Assembly (NCBI GenBank): GCA_003220855.1
Contig: QHTP01000211.1
Location: forward strand, 1-13,146
DNA length: 13,146 bases
Origin: Gemmatimonadota bacterium
Lineage (GTDB): Bacteria > Gemmatimonadota > Gemmatimonadetes > Gemmatimonadales > GWC2-71-9
Reading direction: 5' to 3'
Shown: positions 1 to 6,618 of the stretch, piece by piece
Position numbering within the stretch: the first letter of the stretch is position 1
How the letters are laid out: each line of letters begins with the position of its first letter
Made by a program: the position numbers and the translations under genes
The notes under the pieces: model-generated
Told to the model about the DNA's origin: nothing
Seen by the model: the letters and a program-made list of their open reading frames with translations, nothing else
The model's database searches: none

Positions 1-95
1 CTCGCAGCGCAGCTGGCGAGGTACATCGCCAGCTGCGCTGCGAGCGGCCCAGCTCGCCCCCGGGCCGCTCGCAGCGCAGCTGGCGATGTACCTCG
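1..95. repeat. Perfect 34-bp inverted repeat with nested copy at window edge
   Basis: Bases 17-50 are an exact reverse complement of 62-95, with an 11-nt spacer (51-61). In addition, bases 1-18 repeat 68-85 directly and are the reverse complement of 27-44, so one short block occurs three times, in alternating orientation, within 95 bases. The right arm (62-95) is plausible chromate-transporter coding sequence, whereas the left arm translates to residues unlike that family. The simplest reading is a foldback or chimeric end of a contig, with genuine sequence starting near base 47-51. A real hairpin cannot be excluded from sequence alone. Confidence 0.9.
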
Positions 96-1033
96 GCTGG
101 GTGCGGGCCCGCCGCCTCGGCGCCACGCTGGTCGCGCTCGCCTTCGTCGGCCCTTCGTTTCTCATGGTGCTCGTCCTGTCGGTGCTCTACGTGCGGTTCG
201 GCGGGCTGCCGTGGATGCAGGGGTTGTTCTACGGGATCGCCGCCGCGGTCATCGCCATCATCGCCCGCAGCGTCCTGAAGCTGGTGCGGATGACGCTGGG
301 CCGCGATCGATTGCTCTGGGTGCTGTTTACCGCGAGTGCGCTGGTGACGGCCTGGACCGAGTCCGAGATCATCTGGGTGTTCTTCGCGTGCGGGCTCGTG
401 CCGATGGTGCTGCGCCGACCGCACCAGCGCCCGGCCACATCTGCGCTCGCCTTCCTGCCCGCCGCTCCGGGGTTGGGCATCGGTCTCGGCGGCCCGGCAT
501 CCGCGGGCCTGTTGTGGAAGCTCCTGGCATACTTCGCCGGCGCCGGACTGTTCGTGTTCGGAAGCGGGCTCGCGATCGTGCCGTTCCTGTACGGCGGCGT
601 GGTGCAACGGTTCCACTGGCTCACCGAGCGGCAGTTCATCGATGCCGTGGCCGTGTCGATGATCACGCCGGGGCCCGTAGTGATCACGGTCGCGTTCATC
701 GGCTACTTGGTGGCGGGACTCCCAGGCGCGACACTCGCCGCGATCGGGGTGTTCCTGCCCGTGTATCTAGTGGTCGTCTTAGTCGCTCCGCACTTCCATC
801 GGGTGGCGACAAACCGCCAGGTGAAGGCGTTCGTGGACGGCGTCACCGCCGCGGCGACGGGCGCAATCGCCGGCGCCGCCGTGATCCTCGGTCGGCGCTC
901 ACTTCTGGATTTGCCGACGGTCCTCATCGCGCTCGTTACCCTGACGCTCCTGCTCGTCCCCAAGAAGATCCCGGAGCCGGTGCTCATCGTCGCGGCGGGG
1001 CTCGTCGGGTTGGTGCTGCAGGGCAGGTCGTGA
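2..1033 (+). CDS. chrA: Chromate transporter, ChrA/CHR family (5' truncated)
   Basis: Inner-membrane transporter of the CHR family, whose best-known members export chromate and give Cr(VI) resistance. The frame is open from base 2, but family-like sequence starts only near base 47 (AQLAPGPLAAQLA), so this is the end of the first CHR half plus the complete second half. The ATG at 86 is an internal Met, not the start, because family-like residues continue upstream of it. The second half has the characteristic FVFGSGLAIVPFL segment and an ITPGPV motif around residues 193-198 counted from that Met, followed by several hydrophobic helices. Full family members are near 400 residues, so roughly 70-90 N-terminal residues are missing. 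The stop codon overlaps the next gene's GTG start (GTGA at 1030-1033), suggesting translational coupling. Some CHR proteins have no proven chromate role, so the substrate is inferred. Confidence 0.9.
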   Translation, partial: SQRSWRGTSPAALRAAQLAPGPLAAQLAMYLGWVRARRLGATLVALAFVGPSFLMVLVLSVLYVRFGGLPWMQGLFYGIAAAVIAIIARSVLKLVRMTLGRDRLLWVLFTASALVTAWTESEIIWVFFACGLVPMVLRRPHQRPATSALAFLPAAPGLGIGLGGPASAGLLWKLLAYFAGAGLFVFGSGLAIVPFLYGGVVQRFHWLTERQFIDAVAVSMITPGPVVITVAFIGYLVAGLPGATLAAIGVFLPVYLVVVLVAPHFHRVATNRQVKAFVDGVTAAATGAIAGAAVILGRRSLLDLPTVLIALVTLTLLLVPKKIPEPVLIVAAGLVGLVLQGRS

Positions 1034-3222
1034 GGGCGCGCCTCCGCGTGGTGCTCGCGGGGCTCGGCCTGCTCAATCGCGTGGGATCGGCGCAACAGGA
1101 CCGCGCCGCTACGATTCGCGCCGTCCGCGTGGAGACAGCGGGCGGCCGCGACCAGGCGTGGTGGGCCACGGCGGACTCGATCGACGACTTTCGCCAACGC
1201 GAGCCCCACGAGGGGTCGCCCGCCACGGAGCGGACGGTCGTCAAGGTGGCCCATGACGGGGGCGCGCTTTACATCCTGGTGCGCTGCCATGACTCCCGCG
1301 CGGGCGCCGTGCGGGCCAGCCAGCTGCGCCGCGACGCCGACCTCTCGAGCGACGACAACGTGCGGATCCTGATCGACAGCTACGACGACCGGCGCAGTGC
1401 CTTCGTGTTCGCCACGAACCCGAACGGCGTGATGTGGGACGCGCAATTCTCGGGCGTCGACGACCTGAACGAGAACTGGAACGGCGTCTGGAGCGTCGCC
1501 GTCGCGCGCGACACGGCGGGATGGACCGCCGAGTTCCGCATCCCGCTCCTGGCGCTGCGGTTTCACGCCGGGGTGAGCACAGAGTTCGGGTTCAACGTCC
1601 GGCGTTTCATCCGGCGCAAGAACGAGGAAGACTTGTGGCGCTCGTGGGGACGGGCCCAGGGGTTCTATCAGCTGCAGAATGAAGGAACGATTACGGCGCT
1701 CGGCGCTTTGCACCGGCCCCATGATCTCGAGCTGTACCCCTACGCGCTCGGCCGTGCCGTCGAAACCGGGCACGACAGCGCCGGTGGGGAGACGACGGGC
1801 GGCTTTGTCGGAGGGAAGGGCGGGGTCGACGCCAAGCTCGGCCTCACGCCGACACTGACCGCCGACGTGACGCTCGGCACCGACTTCGCGCAGGTGGAAG
1901 CCGACCAGCAGGTCATCAACCTCACGCGGTTCCCCTTCTTCTTTCCCGAGAAACGCCAGTTCTTCCTCGAATCGAGCGGCTTGCTCGACCTGGGCACGCC
2001 GGGCCGGGTGCAGCTGTTCTATTCGCGTCGCATCGGGCTCGACACCAGCGGCGCTCCCGTGCCGATTCTCGCCGGTGGACGGTTGTACGGACGGCTGGGG
2101 CCATGGAAGCTCGGCCTGCTCGACGCACAGACCGGGGGCGCGGACCGGGCCAACGACGCCGTCGTGCGTGTCCAGCACGACCTGTTCGAGCGGTCGTACG
2201 TCGGGGCCATCGGCACGCTGCACGCCGGATCCGGCCGCACAGTCGAGCGCGCCGGCGGCCTGGACCTGGACTTCCCGCTCGTCGTCCACGGGGCCAACCT
2301 CGAGCCCAAGTTCTGGATCGCGGGCAGCGAGACACCGGGTGTTCCGGGGACCCCCGCGGCGTGGCGGCTATCCACCGACAATCCGAACGACCTGTTCGAC
2401 AACTTCGTGTCGCTCTACCGGATCGACTCGGGCTTCGCTCCGCCGCTCGGGTTCGTGCGTCGCACGGGGATCTGGGAGACGACCGGCCACGTGGACTTCA
2501 TGCCGCGGCCCGGCGTGCTGGGCATCCGCCAGCTCGACTTCACCGTTCCCATCCCGAGCTGGGACATCATCGCGAACGAAACGGGCTCGCTGACGCGCAC
2601 GGCCGACTGGCAGACAGCGTGGTTCGAGTGGCGCGTGTTCGGCGGCGACCGGCAGAATGGCGATCACTTCGAGGTCAACTTCCAGCGCCTCCTGGACGCG
2701 CCCACCGACACCTTCGATATCTTCCGAGGCGTGGTGGTCCAGCCGGGCCGCTACTGGTGGTCGCGCTACGAGCTGCAGTATTTCATGAACCCGGGCCGCG
2801 CGCTGAGCGTCGGCGCGTTCGTGAACTGGGGCCGGTTCTACGGCGGTCACAGCACCGACCTCGAGCTCACGGCGGCCTGGCGTGGCGGCCACCTGATCGT
2901 GAGCAGCGATCTGACCCGGAGCACGGCGCGCTTGCCCGGCGGAGCCTTCACGGCCGTGCTTTCAGCCAACCGTCTGGAATACGACCTCGATACGCGTACC
3001 AGCGTGCTCGCGTTCGTCCAATACGACAACGAGACCGAGCGCGTCGACTTCAACATGCGGTTTCACTGGATCCCCGTGATCGGAGACGACGTTTTTCTGG
3101 TGTGGAACTCCGGGTATACGACCGAGCCGCTCGCCCGGTTCCGCTTTCCGGACACTCGGGTGCTGTCCCGTCCGCTCAACGGAGCTCTGATCGTCAAGAT
3201 CGTGCATCGTCTCACGCCGTGA
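1030..3222 (+). CDS. Secreted CBM9-like / DUF5916 outer-membrane barrel protein
   Basis: A 730-residue protein starting at GTG 1030, overlapping the chrA stop by 4 nt. Starts further upstream would lie inside chrA in another frame. Residues 1-22 form a signal peptide (basic RARLR, hydrophobic core, GSAQ near the cleavage site). Residues about 30-210 resemble a carbohydrate-binding family 9-like beta-sandwich, including DDNVRILIDSYDDRRSAFVF and a WTAEFRIPLLALRF stretch. From about residue 230 to the C-terminus it is DUF5916-like, with the hallmark DFAQVEADQQVINLTRFPFF starting at residue 285, then PEKRQFFLESSG and FYSRRIGL. The rest alternates aromatic and polar residues as in an outer-membrane beta-barrel. 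Family function is not established; uptake or surface binding of a polymer is only a guess. Position between two inner-membrane transporters suggests an envelope transport role. The length is usual for the family. Confidence 0.88.
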   Translation: MRARLRVVLAGLGLLNRVGSAQQDRAATIRAVRVETAGGRDQAWWATADSIDDFRQREPHEGSPATERTVVKVAHDGGALYILVRCHDSRAGAVRASQLRRDADLSSDDNVRILIDSYDDRRSAFVFATNPNGVMWDAQFSGVDDLNENWNGVWSVAVARDTAGWTAEFRIPLLALRFHAGVSTEFGFNVRRFIRRKNEEDLWRSWGRAQGFYQLQNEGTITALGALHRPHDLELYPYALGRAVETGHDSAGGETTGGFVGGKGGVDAKLGLTPTLTADVTLGTDFAQVEADQQVINLTRFPFFFPEKRQFFLESSGLLDLGTPGRVQLFYSRRIGLDTSGAPVPILAGGRLYGRLGPWKLGLLDAQTGGADRANDAVVRVQHDLFERSYVGAIGTLHAGSGRTVERAGGLDLDFPLVVHGANLEPKFWIAGSETPGVPGTPAAWRLSTDNPNDLFDNFVSLYRIDSGFAPPLGFVRRTGIWETTGHVDFMPRPGVLGIRQLDFTVPIPSWDIIANETGSLTRTADWQTAWFEWRVFGGDRQNGDHFEVNFQRLLDAPTDTFDIFRGVVVQPGRYWWSRYELQYFMNPGRALSVGAFVNWGRFYGGHSTDLELTAAWRGGHLIVSSDLTRSTARLPGGAFTAVLSANRLEYDLDTRTSVLAFVQYDNETERVDFNMRFHWIPVIGDDVFLVWNSGYTTEPLARFRFPDTRVLSRPLNGALIVKIVHRLTP

Positions 3223-3229
3223 CGAGGGA

Positions 3230-4465
3230 ATGGTGGCCGCACTTCACGATCTGACGCGCGACGGGCGGCTGTTGTTCATCACCCGGTCGCTGCGCCTGTT
3301 CGCATACGGCGCCTTGGCCGTGATTCTCGTGGTCTACCTGACCAGTCTCGGACTGAGCGCATCGCAGACCGGTCTGCTCCTCACTCTGATTCTCGTCGGG
3401 GACACGGCGGTCTCGCTTTACCTCACGACCCGGGCCGACCGGCTGGGGCGGCGGCGCATGCTGATCATCGGCGCGATGCTCATGGTGGCCGCCGGCTTGA
3501 CCTTCGCCTGGACGCGCAACTTCCTGCTCCTGATCGTGGCGGGGACCATCGGCGTCATCAGTCCCAGTGGGAACGAAGTGGGGCCGTTTCTGTCGATCGA
3601 GCAGGCTGCGCTCGCCCAGGTCGTTCCTCCTGCTGCCAGAACCACGGTGTTCGCGTGGTACACGCTCGCGGGCTCGTTCGCGACGGCCGCCGGGTCGCTG
3701 TGCGGTGGCGTCCTCGCGCACGTGCTGCAGGGGTCGGCGTTGGTGCCGCTCGCGAACTATCGCGTCGTCGTGTTGCTGTATGCGGCGTTGGGCGCCGTAC
3801 TGGCCGTCCTGTTCACCCGTCTCTCCCCCGCAGCCGAGGTGCTGTCGCCAGGAGTGACGTCCACGCGCTTCGGTATAGGCCAGTCACGCGACGTCGTGCT
3901 CCGCCTGTCCGGCCTGTTCGCCCTCGACTCCTTTGCCGGCGGGTTCGTGGTACAGAGCTTCGCGGCGTACTGGTTCTATCTTCGGTTTGGCGTGAACCCC
4001 GCAACGCTCGGTGTGATCTTCTTCTGGGCGAACCTGTTCGCCGGGGTCTCGGCCTTGCTCGCGACCCGGCTCGCCGCGCGCTTCGGCCTCGTCAAGACCA
4101 TGGTGTTCACGCATCTGCCCTCGAACATCTTGCTCATTCTGGTACCGCTGATGCCGACCCTCCCGCTCGCCATCCTGGTGCTGCTGGCGCGCTTCAGTAT
4201 CAGTCAGATGGATGTGCCGACCCGGCAGTCGTACGTCATGGCTGTGGTCCGTCCCGAGGAACGATCGGCGGCCGCCGGGATCACCGGCGTGGCCCGCACG
4301 ACCGGCGCCGCCATCGCTCCCGTGTTCGCCGGGTGGCTGTTCGCCCGACCCTCGCTGATCAGCGTGCCGTTCTTCATCGCCGGCACGTTGAAGGTCGTCT
4401 ACGACCTGTTGCTCTACCGCGGATTCGCGTCCGCGCGACCACCCGAGGAGCCGCAGGACCTATAG
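3230..4465 (+). CDS. MFS transporter, 12 transmembrane helices
   Basis: A 411-residue major facilitator superfamily protein with about 12 hydrophobic helices in two halves. The loop between helices 2 and 3 carries the family signature around residues 70-78 (DRLGRRRML). A weaker counterpart (RLAARFGLVKTM) lies in the second half near 280-291, and residues 328-365 (MDVPTRQSYV, then GITGVARTTGAAIAP) form helices 10-11. ATG 3230 is chosen as first start; GAGGG at 3224-3228 is very close to it, so the GTG at 3233 would have slightly better spacing. It follows the barrel gene by 7 nt and is probably co-transcribed with chrA. The substrate is unknown, and a drug or metabolite exporter is the generic expectation. 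The stop is 5 nt from the stop of the convergent VOC gene, so there is no room for a separate terminator. Confidence 0.88.
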   Translation: MVAALHDLTRDGRLLFITRSLRLFAYGALAVILVVYLTSLGLSASQTGLLLTLILVGDTAVSLYLTTRADRLGRRRMLIIGAMLMVAAGLTFAWTRNFLLLIVAGTIGVISPSGNEVGPFLSIEQAALAQVVPPAARTTVFAWYTLAGSFATAAGSLCGGVLAHVLQGSALVPLANYRVVVLLYAALGAVLAVLFTRLSPAAEVLSPGVTSTRFGIGQSRDVVLRLSGLFALDSFAGGFVVQSFAAYWFYLRFGVNPATLGVIFFWANLFAGVSALLATRLAARFGLVKTMVFTHLPSNILLILVPLMPTLPLAILVLLARFSISQMDVPTRQSYVMAVVRPEERSAAAGITGVARTTGAAIAPVFAGWLFARPSLISVPFFIAGTLKVVYDLLLYRGFASARPPEEPQDL

Positions 4466-4470
4466 CGACT

Positions 4471-4947
4471 TCAAGTATCCCGGTCGTAGGCCTGCTGCAG
4501 GCCCTTGATGTCGATCTTTTTCATTTGCAGCATGGCCCGCATGGCCGCGTTGGCCTTCTTGGGATCTTTGTCGCTCAGCATCTTACCGAGGACAGTCGGG
4601 ATGATCTGCCACGACAGGCCGTACTTGTCCTGTAGCCAGCCGCACTGATCGGCTCGGCCGCCTGCGGATAGTTTCTCCCACAGCTCGTCCACCTCCTGCT
4701 GCGTCTCACAGTTCACGAACAACGAGATCGCCGGCGTGAAATTGATCTGGGGGCCGCCGTTTAAGGCGTAGAAGTCCTGACCCTCGAGCTGGAAGGTGCA
4801 GGACATGACCGACCCCTTCGGCCCGGGTCCCGCGTCTCCATAGCGCGACACGCGCACGACCTTGGAGCGCTTGAAGACCGACACGTAGAAGTTCATCGCC
4901 TCTTCGGCCTTGCCGTCGAACCACAGGAACGGGACGATCTTTTGCAT
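4471..4947 (-). CDS. VOC-family PhnB-like protein
   Basis: A 158-residue protein of the vicinal oxygen chelate fold, PhnB / 3-demethylubiquinone-9 3-methyltransferase-like subgroup. It begins MQKIVPFLWFDGKAEEAMNF and has the usual NFYVSVF helix, an ALNGGP strand near 61-66, SLFVNC near 75-80, and CGWLQDKYGLSWQIIPTVL near 102-120. The start at 4947 is preferred over longer readings because homology starts at this Met and GAGAGG lies a few bases upstream; the extra upstream residues look like read-through of the neighbouring gene's end. It is 10 nt downstream of the SRPBCC-membrane gene and probably the last gene of the arsR operon. VOC proteins of this type are often annotated as glyoxalase- or bleomycin-resistance-like, but neither metal ligands nor substrate can be fixed here. 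The name 'methyltransferase' is a historical misnomer. Confidence 0.9.
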   Translation of the reverse strand: MQKIVPFLWFDGKAEEAMNFYVSVFKRSKVVRVSRYGDAGPGPKGSVMSCTFQLEGQDFYALNGGPQINFTPAISLFVNCETQQEVDELWEKLSAGGRADQCGWLQDKYGLSWQIIPTVLGKMLSDKDPKKANAAMRAMLQMKKIDIKGLQQAYDRDT

Positions 4948-4957
4948 AAACGCCTCT

Positions 4958-5869
4958 CTATGGGTGAATGGGCTGACGGTACAGGGCGCCGCCCAGCCAG
5001 GCACAGGGCAGGCCGGTGACCGCGAGGGCGACGGGGTACCAGAGGGGACCGAGCTCGGGCTTGGCGATCGCAACCAACACGCCACCGACGCCCGGCACGA
5101 GCCCGATGAGCCCCAGGAGTATTGCGTGACCGAGCGGCGCGTAGGGGGCTAGCCGCGCCACGATATAGCCGCCCGCGACGCTATACACGATGCGGTACGC
5201 GGTGGCCAGCCCGAACAGGCCGTCGGTCATGCGCTCGCCCCAGGGCGGGTACACCTTGACCAGGTGCAGGATTTCGTCGGTGCCGAGCGACAGGACGACG
5301 ACGGCGACGAATCCCGCCACCAGCGCGCGGATGCTGCGCCCTACGCGGCGGGGAGGCGGGGGTGGGGGCGGCGGGAGGGGCGGGAGGGGCGGGAGGGGCG
5401 ACGCCAACAGGTCGGCCAGGCGGTCGTAGCTCGCCGCCACGCCGGTCTCCATGCCGGACTTGAGGACCGCGTCACGCGCCGCGCGCGACTCGTAGCGCAT
5501 CGTGACCGTAAGGGTCGTCTTTCCGCCCCGCTCGACCAGGACGAGCGTCCCCGCGGCCTCGCCCGAGTACCAGGCTTCGTCGAACCGCTCGGTGGAGACG
5601 ATCCGCTCGGGCGCCACGATTTCGCGGTACACGCCGCCCATCCCCATCTCCGTTCCCTTGGTATCATGTCGCCACACGTAGCGGTACGTGCCGCCCACCC
5701 GCAGCTCGATTTCGCACACGAGCATCGACCAGCCGGGCGGTCCCAGCAGCCACCGCTTGACCAGCTCCGGCTTGGTATGGGCATCGAACACCAGCGTGCG
5801 TGGGGCGTCGAACACGCGGGTCATCACGATGTCGCGCTCCCCGGGCGCGGTGACCTGCAGCGTTTTCAT
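4958..5869 (-). CDS. SRPBCC (AHSA1-like) domain fused to a four-helix membrane domain
   Basis: A 303-residue protein. Residues 1-156 are a START/SRPBCC domain of the AHSA1 type (RVFDAPRTLVFDAHTKPELV, W40, GPPGW, GGTYRYVW, TVTMRYES, then a C-terminal helix ending YDRLADLLA), a fold that binds hydrophobic ligands. Residues 157-173 are a proline linker (PLPPLPPLP then eight prolines). Residues about 181-300 hold four hydrophobic segments: 181-199, 214-236, 247-269 and 276-297. The start at 5869 overlaps the arsR stop (ATGA, 5869-5866), which fixes it; the in-frame extension upstream lies inside arsR. In many genomes the SRPBCC domain stands alone, so this fusion would tether it to the cytoplasmic membrane. 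No indel is needed to explain the fusion since one frame runs through. The eight-proline run should demand EF-P during translation. Ligand unknown. Confidence 0.88.
   Translation of the reverse strand: MKTLQVTAPGERDIVMTRVFDAPRTLVFDAHTKPELVKRWLLGPPGWSMLVCEIELRVGGTYRYVWRHDTKGTEMGMGGVYREIVAPERIVSTERFDEAWYSGEAAGTLVLVERGGKTTLTVTMRYESRAARDAVLKSGMETGVAASYDRLADLLASPLPPLPPLPPPPPPPPRRVGRSIRALVAGFVAVVVLSLGTDEILHLVKVYPPWGERMTDGLFGLATAYRIVYSVAGGYIVARLAPYAPLGHAILLGLIGLVPGVGGVLVAIAKPELGPLWYPVALAVTGLPCAWLGGALYRQPIHP
5372..5398 (+). repeat. Three tandem copies of a 9-nt G-rich unit
   Basis: CGGGAGGGG is repeated at 5372-5380, 5381-5389 and 5390-5398. The flank from 5350 to 5371 is also rich in G runs. On the minus strand the repeat encodes PLP units of the linker between the SRPBCC and membrane domains. 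The 9-nt period keeps frame, so copy-number slippage would change linker length without breaking the gene. The plus strand (gene template strand) could form a G-quadruplex. Confidence 0.9.
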
Positions 5870-6216
5870 CGGTGCCCTCCTGGTTTTTTCGCTTGGGTTT
5901 GCAGCTCGTCGAGCAGGGCGTCGAGGCGCCGGAACCGGCGCTCCCACAGCCGGCGGTAGCGCTCCAGCCATGCGGTGGCTTGTGCGAGCGGCTTGGCCTC
6001 GAGCCGGCGGGGCCGTCGCTGCGCGTCGCGCCCGCGGGAAACCAGGCCGGCGCGTTCCAGGACTTTCAGGTGCTTGGAGATCGCGGGTTGACTCATGGCG
6101 AACGGCCGCGCCAGCTCGGTCACCGACGCCTCCCCCACCGCCAGCCGGGCGAGGATCGCCCGCCGCGTGGGGTCCGCGAGGGCCGCGAATGTCGCGTCGA
6201 GGCGAGCCTGTTGCAT
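5866..6216 (-). CDS. ArsR-family winged-helix transcriptional repressor
   Basis: A 116-residue ArsR/SmtB-family regulator. The opening LDATFAALADPTRRAILARL is classic for the non-metal branch that accompanies SRPBCC genes. The recognition helix is about residues 42-54 (SQPAISKHLKVL) followed by the wing. It lacks the Cys-rich ELCVCDL metal-site motif, so metal sensing is unlikely. The C-terminal helix (WLERYRRLWERRFRRLDALL) fits dimerisation. The start at 6216 is the natural family start; there is no Shine-Dalgarno sequence before it, and a promoter sits so close that the mRNA may be leaderless. It overlaps the next gene by 4 nt. Autorepression through the palindrome on its own start codon is the expected mode. 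The inducer is unknown. Confidence 0.93.
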   Translation of the reverse strand: MQQARLDATFAALADPTRRAILARLAVGEASVTELARPFAMSQPAISKHLKVLERAGLVSRGRDAQRRPRRLEAKPLAQATAWLERYRRLWERRFRRLDALLDELQTQAKKPGGHR

Positions 6217-6230
6217 AACTGAAAGGTTAT
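6215..6230 (-). promoter_or_regulatory. Probable ArsR operator palindrome
   Basis: Read on the minus strand this is ATAACC-TTTC-AGTTAT: five perfect bases per arm and a sixth mismatched pair, with dyad symmetry typical of winged-helix dimer sites. It overlaps the -10 element and the arsR ATG (6216-6214), so binding would block initiation. Sites of the general form TAACC-N4-GGTTA are known from ArsR regulators of similar operons. Assignment rests on position and symmetry only. Confidence 0.6.
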
Positions 6231-6256
6231 ATAAGGGACGACGCTGCGATCGTCAA
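6228..6256 (-). promoter_or_regulatory. arsR-operon promoter (TTGACG, 17 nt, TATATA)
   Basis: The -35 hexamer TTGACG is at 6256-6251 and the -10 hexamer TATATA at 6233-6228, with an optimal 17-nt spacer. TATAAC at 6231-6226 is an alternative -10 with a 19-nt spacer. Transcription would start around 6222-6218, at most about six bases before the arsR ATG, which predicts a leaderless or near-leaderless mRNA. This is the best sigma70-like promoter I could find in the window. A 7-bp inverted repeat (6241-6247 with 6270-6276) brackets the -35 but has a 22-nt loop and is weak. Confidence 0.6.
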
Positions 6257-6281
6257 GGGATGGGCGGGAGCAGCGTAGGGG

Positions 6282-6599
6282 CTAGTCGGGTCGCCGCGGA
6301 TGCCGGCGCAGGCCCGCCGTTGCCGCGTCGATGCGGCCGATGTACGCCCCCACCGCCTCGCCCGGGGCGCGCCGGGGCACGACGAAGTGACGATCGTCGG
6401 GGCGCGAGCTCTTGAGATCGTCGACCATGAGGTCGCCCCCATGGGCCTCTACCGCCGCTTCGAATCGCTCCACCGCCGACAGCAGGTCCGCGAGGGCTTC
6501 GGGCTTGTCGACACCCGTCACGACGATGCCGCGGCTCCGCAGTCGGGCGGCGACCTCCGCGGCGGCCGTACGCTCCTCACGCTCTTCCTCCCTGTCCAT
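6282..6599 (-). CDS. Small uncharacterised protein, 105 aa
   Basis: I do not recognise a named family. The start at 6599 is fixed by a strong Shine-Dalgarno (GGGAGGAG, about 7 nt upstream) and by the 19-nt gap after the zinc-finger gene; the longer open frame would overlap that gene. The N-terminus is a strongly acidic/basic charged helix (MDREEEREERTAAAEVAARL). A short RGIVVTGVDKPEAL turn follows, then a second amphipathic helix (ADLLSAVERFEAAVEAHGG). The C-terminal part has FVVPRRAPGEAVGAYIGRI and a basic tail (RRHPRRPD). It has no signal peptide, no membrane segment and no cysteines. The gene is probably co-transcribed with the UBP zinc-finger gene, so a partner role is possible. Coding status is supported by the RBS and protein-like composition. 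Confidence 0.7.
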   Translation of the reverse strand: MDREEEREERTAAAEVAARLRSRGIVVTGVDKPEALADLLSAVERFEAAVEAHGGDLMVDDLKSSRPDDRHFVVPRRAPGEAVGAYIGRIDAATAGLRRHPRRPD

Positions 6600-6618
6600 G
6601 CCGATTCTCCTCCCCGCC

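Noticed and set aside
211..1029. Upstream 273 codons of the frame that contains the DUF5916 protein
   Set aside because: They lie in another frame over chrA and give Arg/Gly/Ala-rich, non-family residues; the signal peptide begins at GTG 1030.
703..2289. 528-codon open frame on the minus strand
   Set aside because: Shadow of the chrA and DUF5916 genes caused by high GC; composition is non-protein-like and it has no domain.
4948..5085. 46-residue N-terminal extension of the VOC protein
   Set aside because: It overlaps the coding end of the SRPBCC-membrane gene; the VOC fold and RBS place the start at 4947.
6241..6276. ACGCTGC...GCAGCGT inverted repeat as a terminator of the 105-aa gene
   Set aside because: The 22-nt loop and lack of a following T-run do not fit an intrinsic terminator; kept only as a remark at the arsR promoter.
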